64,000 bases of DNA from assembly GCA_029881795.1 (NCBI GenBank), contig JAOULX010000006.1:62001-126000 (forward strand), in the 5' to 3' direction. A program made the translations under genes and the position numbers. Origin of the DNA: Gammaproteobacteria bacterium. Lineage in GTDB: Bacteria > Pseudomonadota > Gammaproteobacteria > SZUA-229. The notes below the pieces were generated by a model. The model saw only the letters and a list, made by a program, of their open reading frames with translations. It searched no databases and had not been told where the DNA came from. Numbering within the stretch: position 1 is the first letter of the stretch; each line of letters begins with the position of its first letter. Below are positions 53,837-63,282 of the stretch, piece by piece.

Positions 53837-56248
53837 TTATTTCTTAATAGCGACTTCTGACGATCTCTGATTAAACTTAATAGCCTGATCAGCCATCTGT
53901 ATTAAACGTAATTTTACCAGCTCATTAATGCTGCCGACTTCAAACACACCCTTGTTATCGGCTTGCCCGGTAATTTTTCCGGTTAATATTTCAAGTGCTT
54001 CATCAACGTGATTAATGGCGTAAATTTTAAAAAGACCTGCTTCTATCGCATCCAGAACACGGTCGTTAAGGATCAGGTTTTTCTGGTTAATAGCCGGTAT
54101 AATACAGCCTTGTTCTCCGGTTAATCCTCTGAGTTTACAGATTTCAAAAAAACCTTCTATTTTTTCATTTACGCCGCCGATGGCCTGGATTTTTCCCTGT
54201 TGATTTAAAGAACCTGTGACGGCAAAACCCTGATTGATCGGTACATCTATCAGCGCTGAAATCAGTGCGCAGTATTCAGCTACTGATGCACTGTCGCCAT
54301 CTATGCGTCCGTATGACTGCTCAAAAGCTATACTGGCGGAAAATGAAAGCGGGATGTTTTTGCCGTAGCGATTGGCAAGCAGGGCAGATAATATTAAAAC
54401 ACCTTTGTCATGTATTGAGCCACTGAGATCAACCTCGCGTTCAATATTTATAATCTGACCATTGCCTAAATGAACTGTGGCGGTAATACACGAAGGCTGA
54501 CCAAAACCATATTTTCCAATATCGAAAACTGACAGTCCGTTTACCTGACCAATTTGTGCACCGCTGGTATCGATCAATATGGTTCCCTGACTGATATCTT
54601 CCTGTATCAGTGACTGAATTCTTGAAATACGCAGGGTTTGTGACTCGATAGCTGCCGACACATCGGCAGTTGTCATTAATTCATTCCCGGATTTAGTGGC
54701 CCAGTAATCAGTTTCAATCAGTAAATCGGTAATTGTTCTTAGTCTGGTTGATAATTTGTCCCGGTCACCGGATAGCCGTGAGCTGTATTGTAAAATTTTG
54801 CTGACAGCATCTTTTTCAATTTCGTGTAACTTTAACTTCCGGCAGCGGCTGGCAAGCAGACGTGCATATAACAGATTGTTTTCTTCTGTGTGATTAATTT
54901 CTTCATCAAAATCGGCTTCGACTTTAAACAGCTCAGCAAAGTCTGGGTCCATCTGGTGCAGTTCATAGTACAGCTGTCGATCGCCAATAAGCACTATTTT
55001 TAAATGAATTGGTATTGGATCAGGTTCCAGACTTTTTGTAGAATCGGTGCTGAGCATTTGCTCCATCGATTCAATTCGGACCACATGCGCATACAAGGCA
55101 CGCTTTAATGCTTCCCAGGCGAAAGGCTGAACAAGTAGTTTTTCGGCGTCAATGATCAGATAGCCGCCATTTGCCTGTTGTAATGCACCTGGCTTTATTA
55201 GCGTAAAATCCGTGATCATCGAGCCCATATAACTGTCATATTCTATTCTGCCAACCAGGTTATGATAGGTCGGGTTATCAAGGTAAATAACAGGTGCGCC
55301 TTTTAGTTTACTGTTGTCTACCAGCAGATTAATTTTATAGCGCTCTAAGGGTGTGTTTTTGGCAGGCGGCAGTTCAGTGCTGATTGCATCCTCTTCATTG
55401 TTGGTAAAATCTTCTAAATGATCTAGTACATCTTCCTGGATACTTTCTAAATAACGTACAACGCTGCTAATGTCGCCGTAGCGTCCCTTAAGGTCTTTTA
55501 TGAGGTGGCCTGTTGCAAATAGAGCAACATCTCTGTTCATCGATTTTATCTTTTCATTCGAGTCACGACTGATCTGATTAAGTTGCGGGATTATAAATTC
55601 CAGCTCTTCCTGTAGCTTGTTTGTTTTTTCATTAAACTGATCCTGTAAGTCAGGCGAAAGCAAGCTAAATTCTTCCAGTGATAAGGCTTTATCATCAACA
55701 ATCGGGCTTAAGCTAAAACCTGATACGGTTTCCTCTAATAAAATGGATTCTTGGCGTGCCATGGTCTTGTGTTTTTTTATTAGTTCTGACTGTTGTGAAG
55801 AGGCATCTCGTTCTATTGACTGGATTCTTTCTCTGTACTCATTGGTTTCAAATGCTGCCGGTATGGCTTTGCCAAGTTCGGTGATTAGACTGTTCATATT
55901 CTGCCGAAACTTTTGACCACGACCAGCAGGCAGCTCGAGCATTCTAGGCTTGTGATCCTGATTAAAGTTATAGGTGTAGCACCAGTCAGAAGGAGTTACG
56001 CGATCTATTGCGAGCTTTTGCAGGACATCGGTGATTATGGCGTGTTTACTCAGTCCTGGAGGTCCCATAACAAACAGATTATAGCCCTGATGATCAACAT
56101 CAGTGGCAAAATCGAGTGCCTTTAAAGCCCTTTCTTGTCCCAGTACGTCATTTAAGGTTTCAAGCTCTGCGGTGCTTTTAAAATCAATCGAATAATTGCG
56201 ACTAATGACGTCAAGTTGTTTTCTGTCTAATGGCTTCATAGTTTTCAT
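53837..56248 (-). CDS. Lon-related ATP-dependent protease (LonB/YcbZ-like)
   Basis: 803 residues. N-terminal region with QERALKALDFATDVDHQGYN and FVMGPPGLSKHAIITDVLQK (P-loop variant). A long helical insertion with coiled-coil character spans about 150-290, then a second nucleotide-binding part with GALQQANGGYLIIDAEKLL. The C-terminal Lon protease domain (about 580-780) has RIDGDSASVAEYCALISALI with the catalytic Ser and GGVNEKIEGFFEIC with the catalytic Lys. This is the architecture of the LonC/YcbZ-type ATP-dependent proteases, different from classical Lon and lacking its N-terminal domain. No neighbouring gene suggests a specific target. Confidence 0.92.
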   Translation of the reverse strand: MKTMKPLDRKQLDVISRNYSIDFKSTAELETLNDVLGQERALKALDFATDVDHQGYNLFVMGPPGLSKHAIITDVLQKLAIDRVTPSDWCYTYNFNQDHKPRMLELPAGRGQKFRQNMNSLITELGKAIPAAFETNEYRERIQSIERDASSQQSELIKKHKTMARQESILLEETVSGFSLSPIVDDKALSLEEFSLLSPDLQDQFNEKTNKLQEELEFIIPQLNQISRDSNEKIKSMNRDVALFATGHLIKDLKGRYGDISSVVRYLESIQEDVLDHLEDFTNNEEDAISTELPPAKNTPLERYKINLLVDNSKLKGAPVIYLDNPTYHNLVGRIEYDSYMGSMITDFTLIKPGALQQANGGYLIIDAEKLLVQPFAWEALKRALYAHVVRIESMEQMLSTDSTKSLEPDPIPIHLKIVLIGDRQLYYELHQMDPDFAELFKVEADFDEEINHTEENNLLYARLLASRCRKLKLHEIEKDAVSKILQYSSRLSGDRDKLSTRLRTITDLLIETDYWATKSGNELMTTADVSAAIESQTLRISRIQSLIQEDISQGTILIDTSGAQIGQVNGLSVFDIGKYGFGQPSCITATVHLGNGQIINIEREVDLSGSIHDKGVLILSALLANRYGKNIPLSFSASIAFEQSYGRIDGDSASVAEYCALISALIDVPINQGFAVTGSLNQQGKIQAIGGVNEKIEGFFEICKLRGLTGEQGCIIPAINQKNLILNDRVLDAIEAGLFKIYAINHVDEALEILTGKITGQADNKGVFEVGSINELVKLRLIQMADQAIKFNQRSSEVAIKK

Positions 56249-56364
56249 TTATATTTATTACCAACAGTTTAACAATATACTTCAGCTGGACAGTTTTAGA
56301 AATCATCATTTTATACGTCTAAATGCACAACTGTTATAATATAGCATCTCATGAAAGGTGCCAT

Positions 56365-57138
56365 ATGTCTGAAGATACAAATTTTGACCAACACAGTAAG
56401 CGTTTTAAAAATAATATATATGATACCGATAAAGGTAAAATCAGGTTAAAGCAGCTGCTGCACGATTTACAGCATAATATGCCAGTGTTACAGCAAAATA
56501 AAAAACTATCTATACTGGATGCGGGCTGTGGCATGGGCCAGGTAGCTGTCCACCTGGCTAAACAAGGGCATCGACTGACACTATGCGATATTTCATCAGA
56601 TATGTTGGATATTGCCAGACAAACCTTTGTTGATGAGGATTGCTCAGCCAGCTTTATACGGTCTTCAGCGCAGACATTAGGTAGCGAACACGATAAATCT
56701 TATGATTTGATCCTATTTCATGCGGTACTTGAATGGCTTGATCAGCCTGAAACGATTATTTCATCTTTAAAGCAGCGGCTCAAACCCGGCGGCAGTTTGT
56801 CGCTGATGTTTTACAATAAAAATTCTATTATTTTTTATAACCTGCTAAAAGGTAATTTCAAGAAAGTATTAAAGCAGGACTTTAAAGGTCATCCCGGAGG
56901 ACTTACACCGGTTAACCCAATTGACCCGGATGATGTCAGTATATGGCTTCAATCGAATCAGTTTACAACCCTTAAGAAAACCGGTATCAGGGTTTTATAT
57001 GATTATCTGAATAAAGATTTAAAGCAGGGCAGAAGCATCGAAGATATTATGCAGATGGAATCCATTTATGCGGATAAGTCGCCATTTAATCAGCTGGCTC
57101 GCTATCTTCATTATATCTGTGAACTGAGCGATAAGTAA
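56365..57138 (+). CDS. cmoM: tRNA 5-carboxymethoxyuridine methyltransferase
   Basis: 257-residue class I AdoMet methyltransferase resembling E. coli CmoM (old name SmtA), which methylates the carboxyl of 5-carboxymethoxyuridine at position 34 of some tRNAs. Shared features: FKNNIYDTDKGKIR near the N-terminus, LSILDAGCGMGQVAVHLAKQG (AdoMet motif I), LCDISSDMLDIA, YDLILFHAVLEWL, LKPGGSLSLMFYN and KTGIRVLYDYLN. The ATG at 56365 has AAAGG seven bases upstream and is preferred over an earlier ATG at 56323. Confidence 0.94.
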   Translation: MSEDTNFDQHSKRFKNNIYDTDKGKIRLKQLLHDLQHNMPVLQQNKKLSILDAGCGMGQVAVHLAKQGHRLTLCDISSDMLDIARQTFVDEDCSASFIRSSAQTLGSEHDKSYDLILFHAVLEWLDQPETIISSLKQRLKPGGSLSLMFYNKNSIIFYNLLKGNFKKVLKQDFKGHPGGLTPVNPIDPDDVSIWLQSNQFTTLKKTGIRVLYDYLNKDLKQGRSIEDIMQMESIYADKSPFNQLARYLHYICELSDK

Positions 57139-57230
57139 AAGTAAGCATAAATAGACATAGTATTATCTATTCTGAGCAAACTTATGCTATAACGTAGCAG
57201 TCATTTTGTAGATAATTATAATAATAAATT

Positions 57231-59768
57231 TTGTTTCGAAAAACATCACATTATTTTCATAGCCTGCAATCCCGGATAACAGCCTTTATTATTATGCTGG
57301 CTATTCTGTTGTCCATCAATTCCTATTATGTCTATATAAAACAGCACAGTATTAAACAAACCATAGAAACAAACTTAGCACTGCGAGAGTTTGTTATCGA
57401 TAAAAAGAATACTGTTCAGTCAGATTTGCTTGAGAGTTATAAATTACTGGACACCTTTCTGCTTGACCCGAGTAATAAAATGGTTCAAGAGTGGATGTTA
57501 TCAACATTACAGCATTCCATTAAAAATACGGATGATATTATTAATTCTGACTGGGTCAGGATAAGAAATAAAACAAAGCTATTTGAATCATTGCTGACAA
57601 AACTTTCTCTTTTAAAGAAAGAAATGATTAACCTGACAGAAATCAGGGCCGATTCTGAAAGACAATATCCGTCACTAAAAGTGGCAACCAAAGAAATGCG
57701 ACCAAACAGAATTCGCTTTGTTAATGCGATTAATATAGCGCTACATGAAACACGTTTTTCTGGCAGTATTGTTGATTCTGAACTCTATCAAATGCTTGTT
57801 GATTTACGCTACTCATGGAGTCAGCTGCTATCGAATTTCAGAATTTACCTTGCCAATCAATTTGGTACTTTTGATTTGGAAATTCTGCCTCAACAAGAGC
57901 AGACAATCAGAATGCAATACGATTCACTGATACTTCAAATGCTGGCGTTAAAACAACGGGATAAGAAGGATGATATAGGCTTTGAAACAAGTAATGCTAT
58001 AACAGACATGTCTGAAGCACTCGATAAATGGTATAGCGCATTTGAAAATGTTAAAGAGATCCATCATTCTGATGGATGGCGATATGATTTAAAGATACTG
58101 AATTTAAAAATTCAGCCGCTTTTAGATCAAATAATGTATCTGCTTATATTGTTCGATGAAGAGGCTCGTTTGTCTGAGCATCAGGATAAACAGCTGATTG
58201 AGAAAATAATTAATGATCAGTCTGCATTTATTTACACAGTCTATATTATCATTATCCTAATACTGACCCTGTTATTGTCAGCTTTAAAAATTCTTGTGTT
58301 TAAACCTATTAATCAGGTGACACAGGCAATCAAGGATGAGGCCAGCGGTGGAGAAGTGCAGAATTTGCCCCGTGTCAATTCTTCTGAAGCCAGTAATCTT
58401 ATTAATTCTTTTACTGAAATGAGAGCACAAATTCATCTGCGACAGCAGGAGCTTTCATTTCAGGCTAATCATGATTCATTAACAGGACTTCCAAACAGAA
58501 AATATTTTCTCGAAAAAATGGATACCTTTCTGCATGAAGGTTATTCCAAAGTCTCTAAATCTGCTGTAATGTTGATTGATTTAAATGGCTTCAAAGATAT
58601 CAATGATACTCTGGGGCATCACATCGGTGACCAGTTGCTGGTTAAAGTAGGTCATCGATTATGGAGTATTCTTTCTGACAATGCTGTTATAGCCAGACTC
58701 GGTGGAGATGAGTTTGCTATTTTAGTCCCTGAGGCAGATAGGTCGGTGGCATTAAAAGTACTTGATGATATTCAGAAAATAATAGAAGAAAAGTTCATTG
58801 TAGACTCTGTGAATACCTATATTGGAATGAGTGTCGGTATTGCGCTATATCCTGATCATGGAAACGATAATAATACATTGTTACGTCATGCCGATGTTGC
58901 AATGTATATTTCAAAGAAAATGAAAACACCTTATGTGTTCTATAAATCAAGTGATGATAATTATACCCTTGACAGGCTGTCGCTGATTCATGATATCAAG
59001 AATTCAATTAATCACGATGGCCTGGTTTTATATTTTCAGCCTAAGCTCACCCTCAATGATTTTAAATTAGAAAGTGTTGAGGCTCTGATAAGGTGGAATC
59101 ATCCTGACTTTGGCATTGTTATGCCAAAAGAATTTATTCCTATTGCAGAACAAACCGGGTTTATTAATGAAATCACCTACTGGGTAATCGAAGAATCACT
59201 AATCCATGCGCTCCACTGGAAGGAGAGTGGACAGAGTATAAATGTTTCCGTTAATCTTTCAGTTTATAACCTGTACGATGTCGATTTTATCAACACGGTG
59301 AAAACATTATTAAATAAATATCATGATGCTGCTGAGCAATTAATCTTTGAAATTACCGAAAGCGCTATGATGTCCAATCCTAAATTGGCTGTAAGCAACC
59401 TTAATAAGCTACAGGCACTTGGAATCAGGCTTTCTATTGACGATTATGGTACTGGGTTCTCGTCGCTAAGCTACCTGAGTCAGTTGTCAGTTAATGAACT
59501 AAAGATAGATAAATCTTTTATTCTTAACATGCTGGATGATGAAAGAAATTCAATTATTGTAAAATCTACAATTGAAATGGCCCATCATCTGGGACTAACG
59601 GTTGTTGCTGAGGGTGTAGAAAATAGTGAAGTGCTTGGACTGTTACAATCTTATGGCTGTGACACAATTCAGGGATTTCTGGTTTCAAAGCCTCTGCCAG
59701 AAAATGACCTTGTGGTCTGGCTGGATTGTTATCAGGATAATCTTAGAGGATTAATAATGCATGAGTAG
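57231..59768 (+). CDS. Membrane GGDEF-EAL protein
   Basis: 845 residues. TM helix near the N-terminus (about 14-35), a long helical periplasmic sensor, and a second TM helix (about 337-358) with a short HAMP-like linker. GGDEF domain (about 410-565): HDSLTGLPNRKYF, LIDLNGFKDINDTLGHHIGD, ARLGGDEFAIL; an RxxD inhibition site is not seen at the usual place. EAL domain (about 585-830): LESVEALIRWNHPDFG, PIAEQTGFINEI, VNLSVYNLYDVD, FEITESAM, SIDDYGTGFSSLSYL and VVAEGVEN. Both active sites look intact, so it may both make and break c-di-GMP. The only in-frame start is TTG at 57231, immediately after stop codons, and no ribosome site is obvious. Confidence 0.93.
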   Translation: MFRKTSHYFHSLQSRITAFIIMLAILLSINSYYVYIKQHSIKQTIETNLALREFVIDKKNTVQSDLLESYKLLDTFLLDPSNKMVQEWMLSTLQHSIKNTDDIINSDWVRIRNKTKLFESLLTKLSLLKKEMINLTEIRADSERQYPSLKVATKEMRPNRIRFVNAINIALHETRFSGSIVDSELYQMLVDLRYSWSQLLSNFRIYLANQFGTFDLEILPQQEQTIRMQYDSLILQMLALKQRDKKDDIGFETSNAITDMSEALDKWYSAFENVKEIHHSDGWRYDLKILNLKIQPLLDQIMYLLILFDEEARLSEHQDKQLIEKIINDQSAFIYTVYIIIILILTLLLSALKILVFKPINQVTQAIKDEASGGEVQNLPRVNSSEASNLINSFTEMRAQIHLRQQELSFQANHDSLTGLPNRKYFLEKMDTFLHEGYSKVSKSAVMLIDLNGFKDINDTLGHHIGDQLLVKVGHRLWSILSDNAVIARLGGDEFAILVPEADRSVALKVLDDIQKIIEEKFIVDSVNTYIGMSVGIALYPDHGNDNNTLLRHADVAMYISKKMKTPYVFYKSSDDNYTLDRLSLIHDIKNSINHDGLVLYFQPKLTLNDFKLESVEALIRWNHPDFGIVMPKEFIPIAEQTGFINEITYWVIEESLIHALHWKESGQSINVSVNLSVYNLYDVDFINTVKTLLNKYHDAAEQLIFEITESAMMSNPKLAVSNLNKLQALGIRLSIDDYGTGFSSLSYLSQLSVNELKIDKSFILNMLDDERNSIIVKSTIEMAHHLGLTVVAEGVENSEVLGLLQSYGCDTIQGFLVSKPLPENDLVVWLDCYQDNLRGLIMHE

Positions 59769-59894
59769 TAACAAAATCGGCTGATACTGACCTGAGAGAA
59801 GTTATACGTTGTATTTTTATTGTTAAGCCGGCCAGTTTTAAGACAATGTATCTTGCCTTAAACTGACTGGTATTATATCGCTTGAGTTATTGGC

Positions 59895-60380
59895 TCAATG
59901 GTTGTGTCCATCAGGGCCGTGAACATGTCCATGTGCTATCTCTTCTTCTGTTGCATCACGAATTTCTTTTACTTCGACACTGAAGTGCAGACGTTCACCG
60001 GCTAGCGGATGATTGCCATCAATCGTAATTTCATCGCCATTAACATCGGTAACGGTGATTACCAGCATTTCACCTTCTGGGCTTTGTGCATGAAATTGTA
60101 CACCAACTTCAATAGGGCTGTCGGCTTCAAACATATCACGGCCAACCACTTGTTTTTTAGCTTCATCCTTCGCTCCATAAGCATCATCTGCTTCGATGGT
60201 GACATCAAATTTGTCATTAAGCGTTTTATCATGCAGCGCTTTCTCTAGGCCTGGGATAATACTGTTTGTACCATGCAGATAGACAAACTGACCATTTTCT
60301 GATTTATCTAGCGTTTCACCGGCATCATTTGTCAGTGTGTAATCTAGTGATACGACTGTGTTTTGAGCTATTTTTGCCAT
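59895..60380 (-). CDS. slyD: FKBP-type peptidyl-prolyl isomerase, SlyD-like
   Basis: 161 residues. FKBP domain with insert-in-flap arrangement: MAKIAQNTVVSLDYTL, VYLHGTNSIIPGLEKAL, EADDAYGAKDE and a GNHPLAGERLHFSVEVKEI terminus. The C-terminal tail HGHVHGPDGHNH is rich in His, as in E. coli SlyD, where it binds nickel and serves hydrogenase and urease maturation. No nickel enzyme gene is in the window. Single gene, divergent from the double-thioredoxin gene and convergent with the GGDEF-EAL gene. Confidence 0.95.
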   Translation of the reverse strand: MAKIAQNTVVSLDYTLTNDAGETLDKSENGQFVYLHGTNSIIPGLEKALHDKTLNDKFDVTIEADDAYGAKDEAKKQVVGRDMFEADSPIEVGVQFHAQSPEGEMLVITVTDVNGDEITIDGNHPLAGERLHFSVEVKEIRDATEEEIAHGHVHGPDGHNH

Positions 60381-60563
60381 TTTAGTTACTGTCTCGTTGA
60401 GAAAAGCAGTATTTTAGCATAATCCCTAGATAATAAATTACACTCTTACCAGGCTCAGTACTGGCTACTCAAAGATGCTAGATTTGATGTATCATAATGT
60501 ATCCGTTTGCAAGTAACGATAAAGTATCCGCAATACATATTGACTTAGGGGCAGTTGGTATTT

Positions 60564-61577
60564 ATGACACGCATTTTTACTGCAGTTACGCTGTTTTTTC
60601 TTAGTTTATTTACGCTTGCCGCTTTTGCTGCAGAAGATATTTTTTCTGACCAGACACTGACAGAAAAAATTATCCTGCCAGACTGGTTTAAATTAAGTTT
60701 CCTGGATTTACAGGATGATCTGGATGAGGCCGCAGCAAACCAGAAAAAAGGCATAATTATCTATTTTGGCAGGAAAGACTGCCCCTACTGTAAAGCCTTA
60801 TTAGAAAACAATTGGGGTAGGGAAGATATTGTTCGCTACACCAATAATCATTTTGATGTCATAGCGATCGATACAAAGGGCACAAAAAATATCACCGATT
60901 TCGATGGTTATGTTTTCGATGAAAAACAGTTTTCACTAAAAATGAAAACAAATTTTACGCCATCATTATTGTTTTATAATCTCAGTGGAGCTCTTGTTCT
61001 CAGGTTATCGGGTTATCAGCAGCCTTATCGTTTTCTCGCCGCTCTTGAATACGTTGCCGGCAATCATTATGAAAAGCGCTCTTTTAAGTCCTATCTGTCA
61101 CTGGCTAGCAGCTCACACAGGATTAATGACAGTGAAGAATTAAACTTTGAGCCGTTTTTTGATTTGCCACCACATAATTTGAACAGAAAACTATTTGCCG
61201 CTGAAAGACCACTGGCCGTTTTTTTTGAAAATAAAAGCTGTCATGCCTGTGATATTTTACATTCAGTTCCGCTTGAGCAGGCCTCTATCAGAAAAAAACT
61301 GGGGGAGATGGACGTTATCCAACTTGATATAATGACTGATCAGCAAATTATCACTCCCGATGGCAGTAAAACAAGTTTAAAAAACTGGGCGCAAACACTC
61401 AATATTCATTACACACCAACAATTATATTTTTTGATGAAGCAGGTAATGAAATCATACGCATCGATTCGGTGGTATGGGTGAACAGGCTCGGGCGTGTGC
61501 TCGATTATGTGAGAACCAGAGCCTATAAAACCAGCCCGAGCTTTTTGCAGTGGCGCTCTATAGTAACGTCACCATAA
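60564..61577 (+). CDS. Exported protein with two thioredoxin-like domains
   Basis: 337 residues. Signal peptide of about 22 residues (hydrophobic TLFFLSLFTLAAFA, then AEDIF). First thioredoxin-like domain (about 45-165) with IIIYFGRKDCPYCKALLENN (CPYC) and NFTPSLLFYN (cis-Pro). Second domain (about 205-325) with LAVFFENKSCHACDILHSVP (CHAC) and HYTPTIIFFDEAG. Two similar modules in one periplasmic protein suggest a SoxW-like or disulfide-relay reductase. The ATG at 60564 is preferred over a TTG nine bases upstream; a GGGG stretch precedes it. It is 34 bp ahead of the DUF523 gene, possibly cotranscribed. Confidence 0.87.
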   Translation: MTRIFTAVTLFFLSLFTLAAFAAEDIFSDQTLTEKIILPDWFKLSFLDLQDDLDEAAANQKKGIIIYFGRKDCPYCKALLENNWGREDIVRYTNNHFDVIAIDTKGTKNITDFDGYVFDEKQFSLKMKTNFTPSLLFYNLSGALVLRLSGYQQPYRFLAALEYVAGNHYEKRSFKSYLSLASSSHRINDSEELNFEPFFDLPPHNLNRKLFAAERPLAVFFENKSCHACDILHSVPLEQASIRKKLGEMDVIQLDIMTDQQIITPDGSKTSLKNWAQTLNIHYTPTIIFFDEAGNEIIRIDSVVWVNRLGRVLDYVRTRAYKTSPSFLQWRSIVTSP

Positions 61578-61611
61578 TCGTTTTTTTAACCTTCGTTGCC
61601 TGACTGTTTTT

Positions 61612-62145
61612 ATGAATACAAAGAAGCTGCCAAAAGTCGCAATCAGTCAGTGTTTATTAGGTGATCAAGTCAGATATGACGGCACTGACAGTGCCAGTTC
61701 CGATATCATTCAGTATGCCGGCAGTCATTTTAATGTGATTCCATTTTGTCCGGAAGTCTCAGCTGGCATGGGCACTCCGCGCTTACCGATCAATCTTTCT
61801 GTTGTTAATGGTGAACACAGGGCCAGACGAGTTAATGACGCTACAGTTGATGTGACTCAGGCACTTAAAACTATTGCGCAGACGTTTATCCGGTCAAACA
61901 GTGATATTGTGGCTATCATCAATAAGAAATCCTCTCCAAGCTGTGGTCATTTAACGACTAAACTTTATGATGATAGTGTTCTAGTCAGCCACAGTGCATC
62001 CGGAATCTTTGTCACTGAAATACTCAAGTTAAAACCAGAAATACTCTTTATCGATGATGAGCAATTCATGCAAGCAGAGAAGCGGGCAGATTTTTTATCA
62101 GGCATAAAAAAAGCCCTGCAGGAGCAAGGCTTTTCTTGGAAATAA
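61612..62145 (+). CDS. DUF523 family protein
   Basis: 177 residues. DUF523 hallmarks: VAISQCLLGDQVRYDG at the N-terminus, FCPEVSAGMGTPRLPI, and IINKKSSPSCGHLTT with conserved Cys residues. In the family these three conserved Cys (CLLG, CPE, SCG) suggest a metal or iron-sulfur site. Function is not established. It follows the double-thioredoxin gene on the same strand. Confidence 0.92.
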   Translation: MNTKKLPKVAISQCLLGDQVRYDGTDSASSDIIQYAGSHFNVIPFCPEVSAGMGTPRLPINLSVVNGEHRARRVNDATVDVTQALKTIAQTFIRSNSDIVAIINKKSSPSCGHLTTKLYDDSVLVSHSASGIFVTEILKLKPEILFIDDEQFMQAEKRADFLSGIKKALQEQGFSWK

Positions 62146-62153
62146 CGATCAGC

Positions 62154-62348
62154 TTAGCGCAATATTGCTTGCTTTAACTGACGGGTGGCATCCCATGCTG
62201 AATGCACCTGATTGACGGCATTTACGACCATATTTTCAGTTACCGTAACCATTTCACCCTGTTCATTCATGATACCTGCACCATTAAAACCGGTTAAAGC
62301 AATGGCGTATGCATACTTAGCGCATGCATCAGACTCTGAATTACACAT
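62154..62348 (-). CDS. Small protein of unknown function
   Basis: 64 residues beginning MCNSESDACAKYAYAIALTG, then a mixed segment MVTVTENMVVNAVNQVHSAW. The ATG at 62348 is preceded by GAGG at a good distance (9 bases), a strong sign of a real gene. I recognise no family; two Cys near the N-terminus (positions 2 and 9) are the only notable feature. It is convergent with the DUF523 gene, 8 bp apart. Confidence 0.6.
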   Translation of the reverse strand: MCNSESDACAKYAYAIALTGFNGAGIMNEQGEMVTVTENMVVNAVNQVHSAWDATRQLKQAILR

Positions 62349-62673
62349 TTATTTATTTCCTCATAAATTAATTTAATATTAGTTGGCGCTATTATATATT
62401 AAATTAATAGTTCTATTAACTTAGAAAATAACAGGACGGATCAACTGCTGATATTGAACCTGATTTATAGCGGTCTAAAATAATGTTCTATCCACTATAT
62501 AGTTGATTTTAAACTATAAAATATTTTATTAAGTAGATGTTGGTAATATTAGTGTTTAATTAATATCTGACGAACGGCAGCTGGATGATGGCTTTACAAA
62601 CGGCTAAGTAGGGTTACAGAGAGCTAGATCTGCGTTATAAAGATATACCTTACCGCGCTAGCAGATCTCTACG
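62349..62673. other. Divergent intergenic region upstream of msrA
   Basis: 325 bp between the small minus-strand gene and msrA, AT-rich over 62349-62560. It should hold promoters in both directions. Imperfect inverted sequences GCTAGATCTGCG (62623-62634) and the GCTAGCAGATCTC stretch (62659-62671) flank a short AT-rich spacer just before the msrA start, but I cannot assign a role. Confidence 0.4.
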
Positions 62674-63282
62674 ATGACAAATAATCCGCTTCACAGAAAT
62701 CCTGAAATGCCAATATCAGGTGTACATTACGTCAATGGCTCTATCATGAAGCCGCCATTTGAGTCTGGCTTAAAGACAATTATATTGGGGATGGGGTGTT
62801 TCTGGGGCGCAGAGAAGTGCTTCTGGTCTTTGCCAGGCGTCTATACCACAGCAGTTGGCTATACCGGCGGATCTGAATCTGATCCGACATATGCACAAGT
62901 TTGTAGTGGCTTGACGGGACATAATGAAGTTGTTTTAGTCGTCTATGATGAAAACATAATTAGCCTGAAGCAATTGTTAGTCACATTCTGGCAGTCTCAT
63001 GATCCAACTCAGGGTATGCGTCAGGGCAATGACCGGGGTAGCCAATACCGTTCAGGCTTATACCTGCATGACAGCCAACAAATGCAGCTTGCTCTCAGCA
63101 CAAAAGATGTTTATCAGGACTGTCTGGATAAAAACGGACTACCTAAAATAACCACGGAGATTATGAGCGCAACAGAATTTTATTATGCAGAGGAATATCA
63201 CCAGCAATATTTAGCTAAAAACCCGGCAGGGTACTGTGGCCTGGGTGGCACTGGTATCAGTTATTCAGAGACAGAAATTTAG
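62674..63282 (+). CDS. msrA: Peptide methionine sulfoxide reductase MsrA
   Basis: 202 residues. The catalytic motif is [20 protein letters not shown] (Cys about residue 42), followed by [70 protein letters not shown] and a C-terminal [11 protein letters not shown] with a resolving Cys. It reduces methionine-S-sulfoxide in oxidised proteins, with thioredoxin as electron donor. Its stop overlaps the stop of the convergent kinase gene by 4 bp. Confidence 0.97.
   Translation: MTNNPLHRNPEMPISGVHYVNGSIMKPPFESGLKTIILGMGCFWGAEKCFWSLPGVYTTAVGYTGGSESDPTYAQVCSGLTGHNEVVLVVYDENIISLKQLLVTFWQSHDPTQGMRQGNDRGSQYRSGLYLHDSQQMQLALSTKDVYQDCLDKNGLPKITTEIMSATEFYYAEEYHQQYLAKNPAGYCGLGGTGISYSETEI

Noticed and set aside
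59826-59873. Possible terminator between GGDEF-EAL gene and slyD
   Set aside because: CCAGTTTTAAG and CTTAAACTGACTGG can pair only with a three-base bulge and no T-run; too weak to list.
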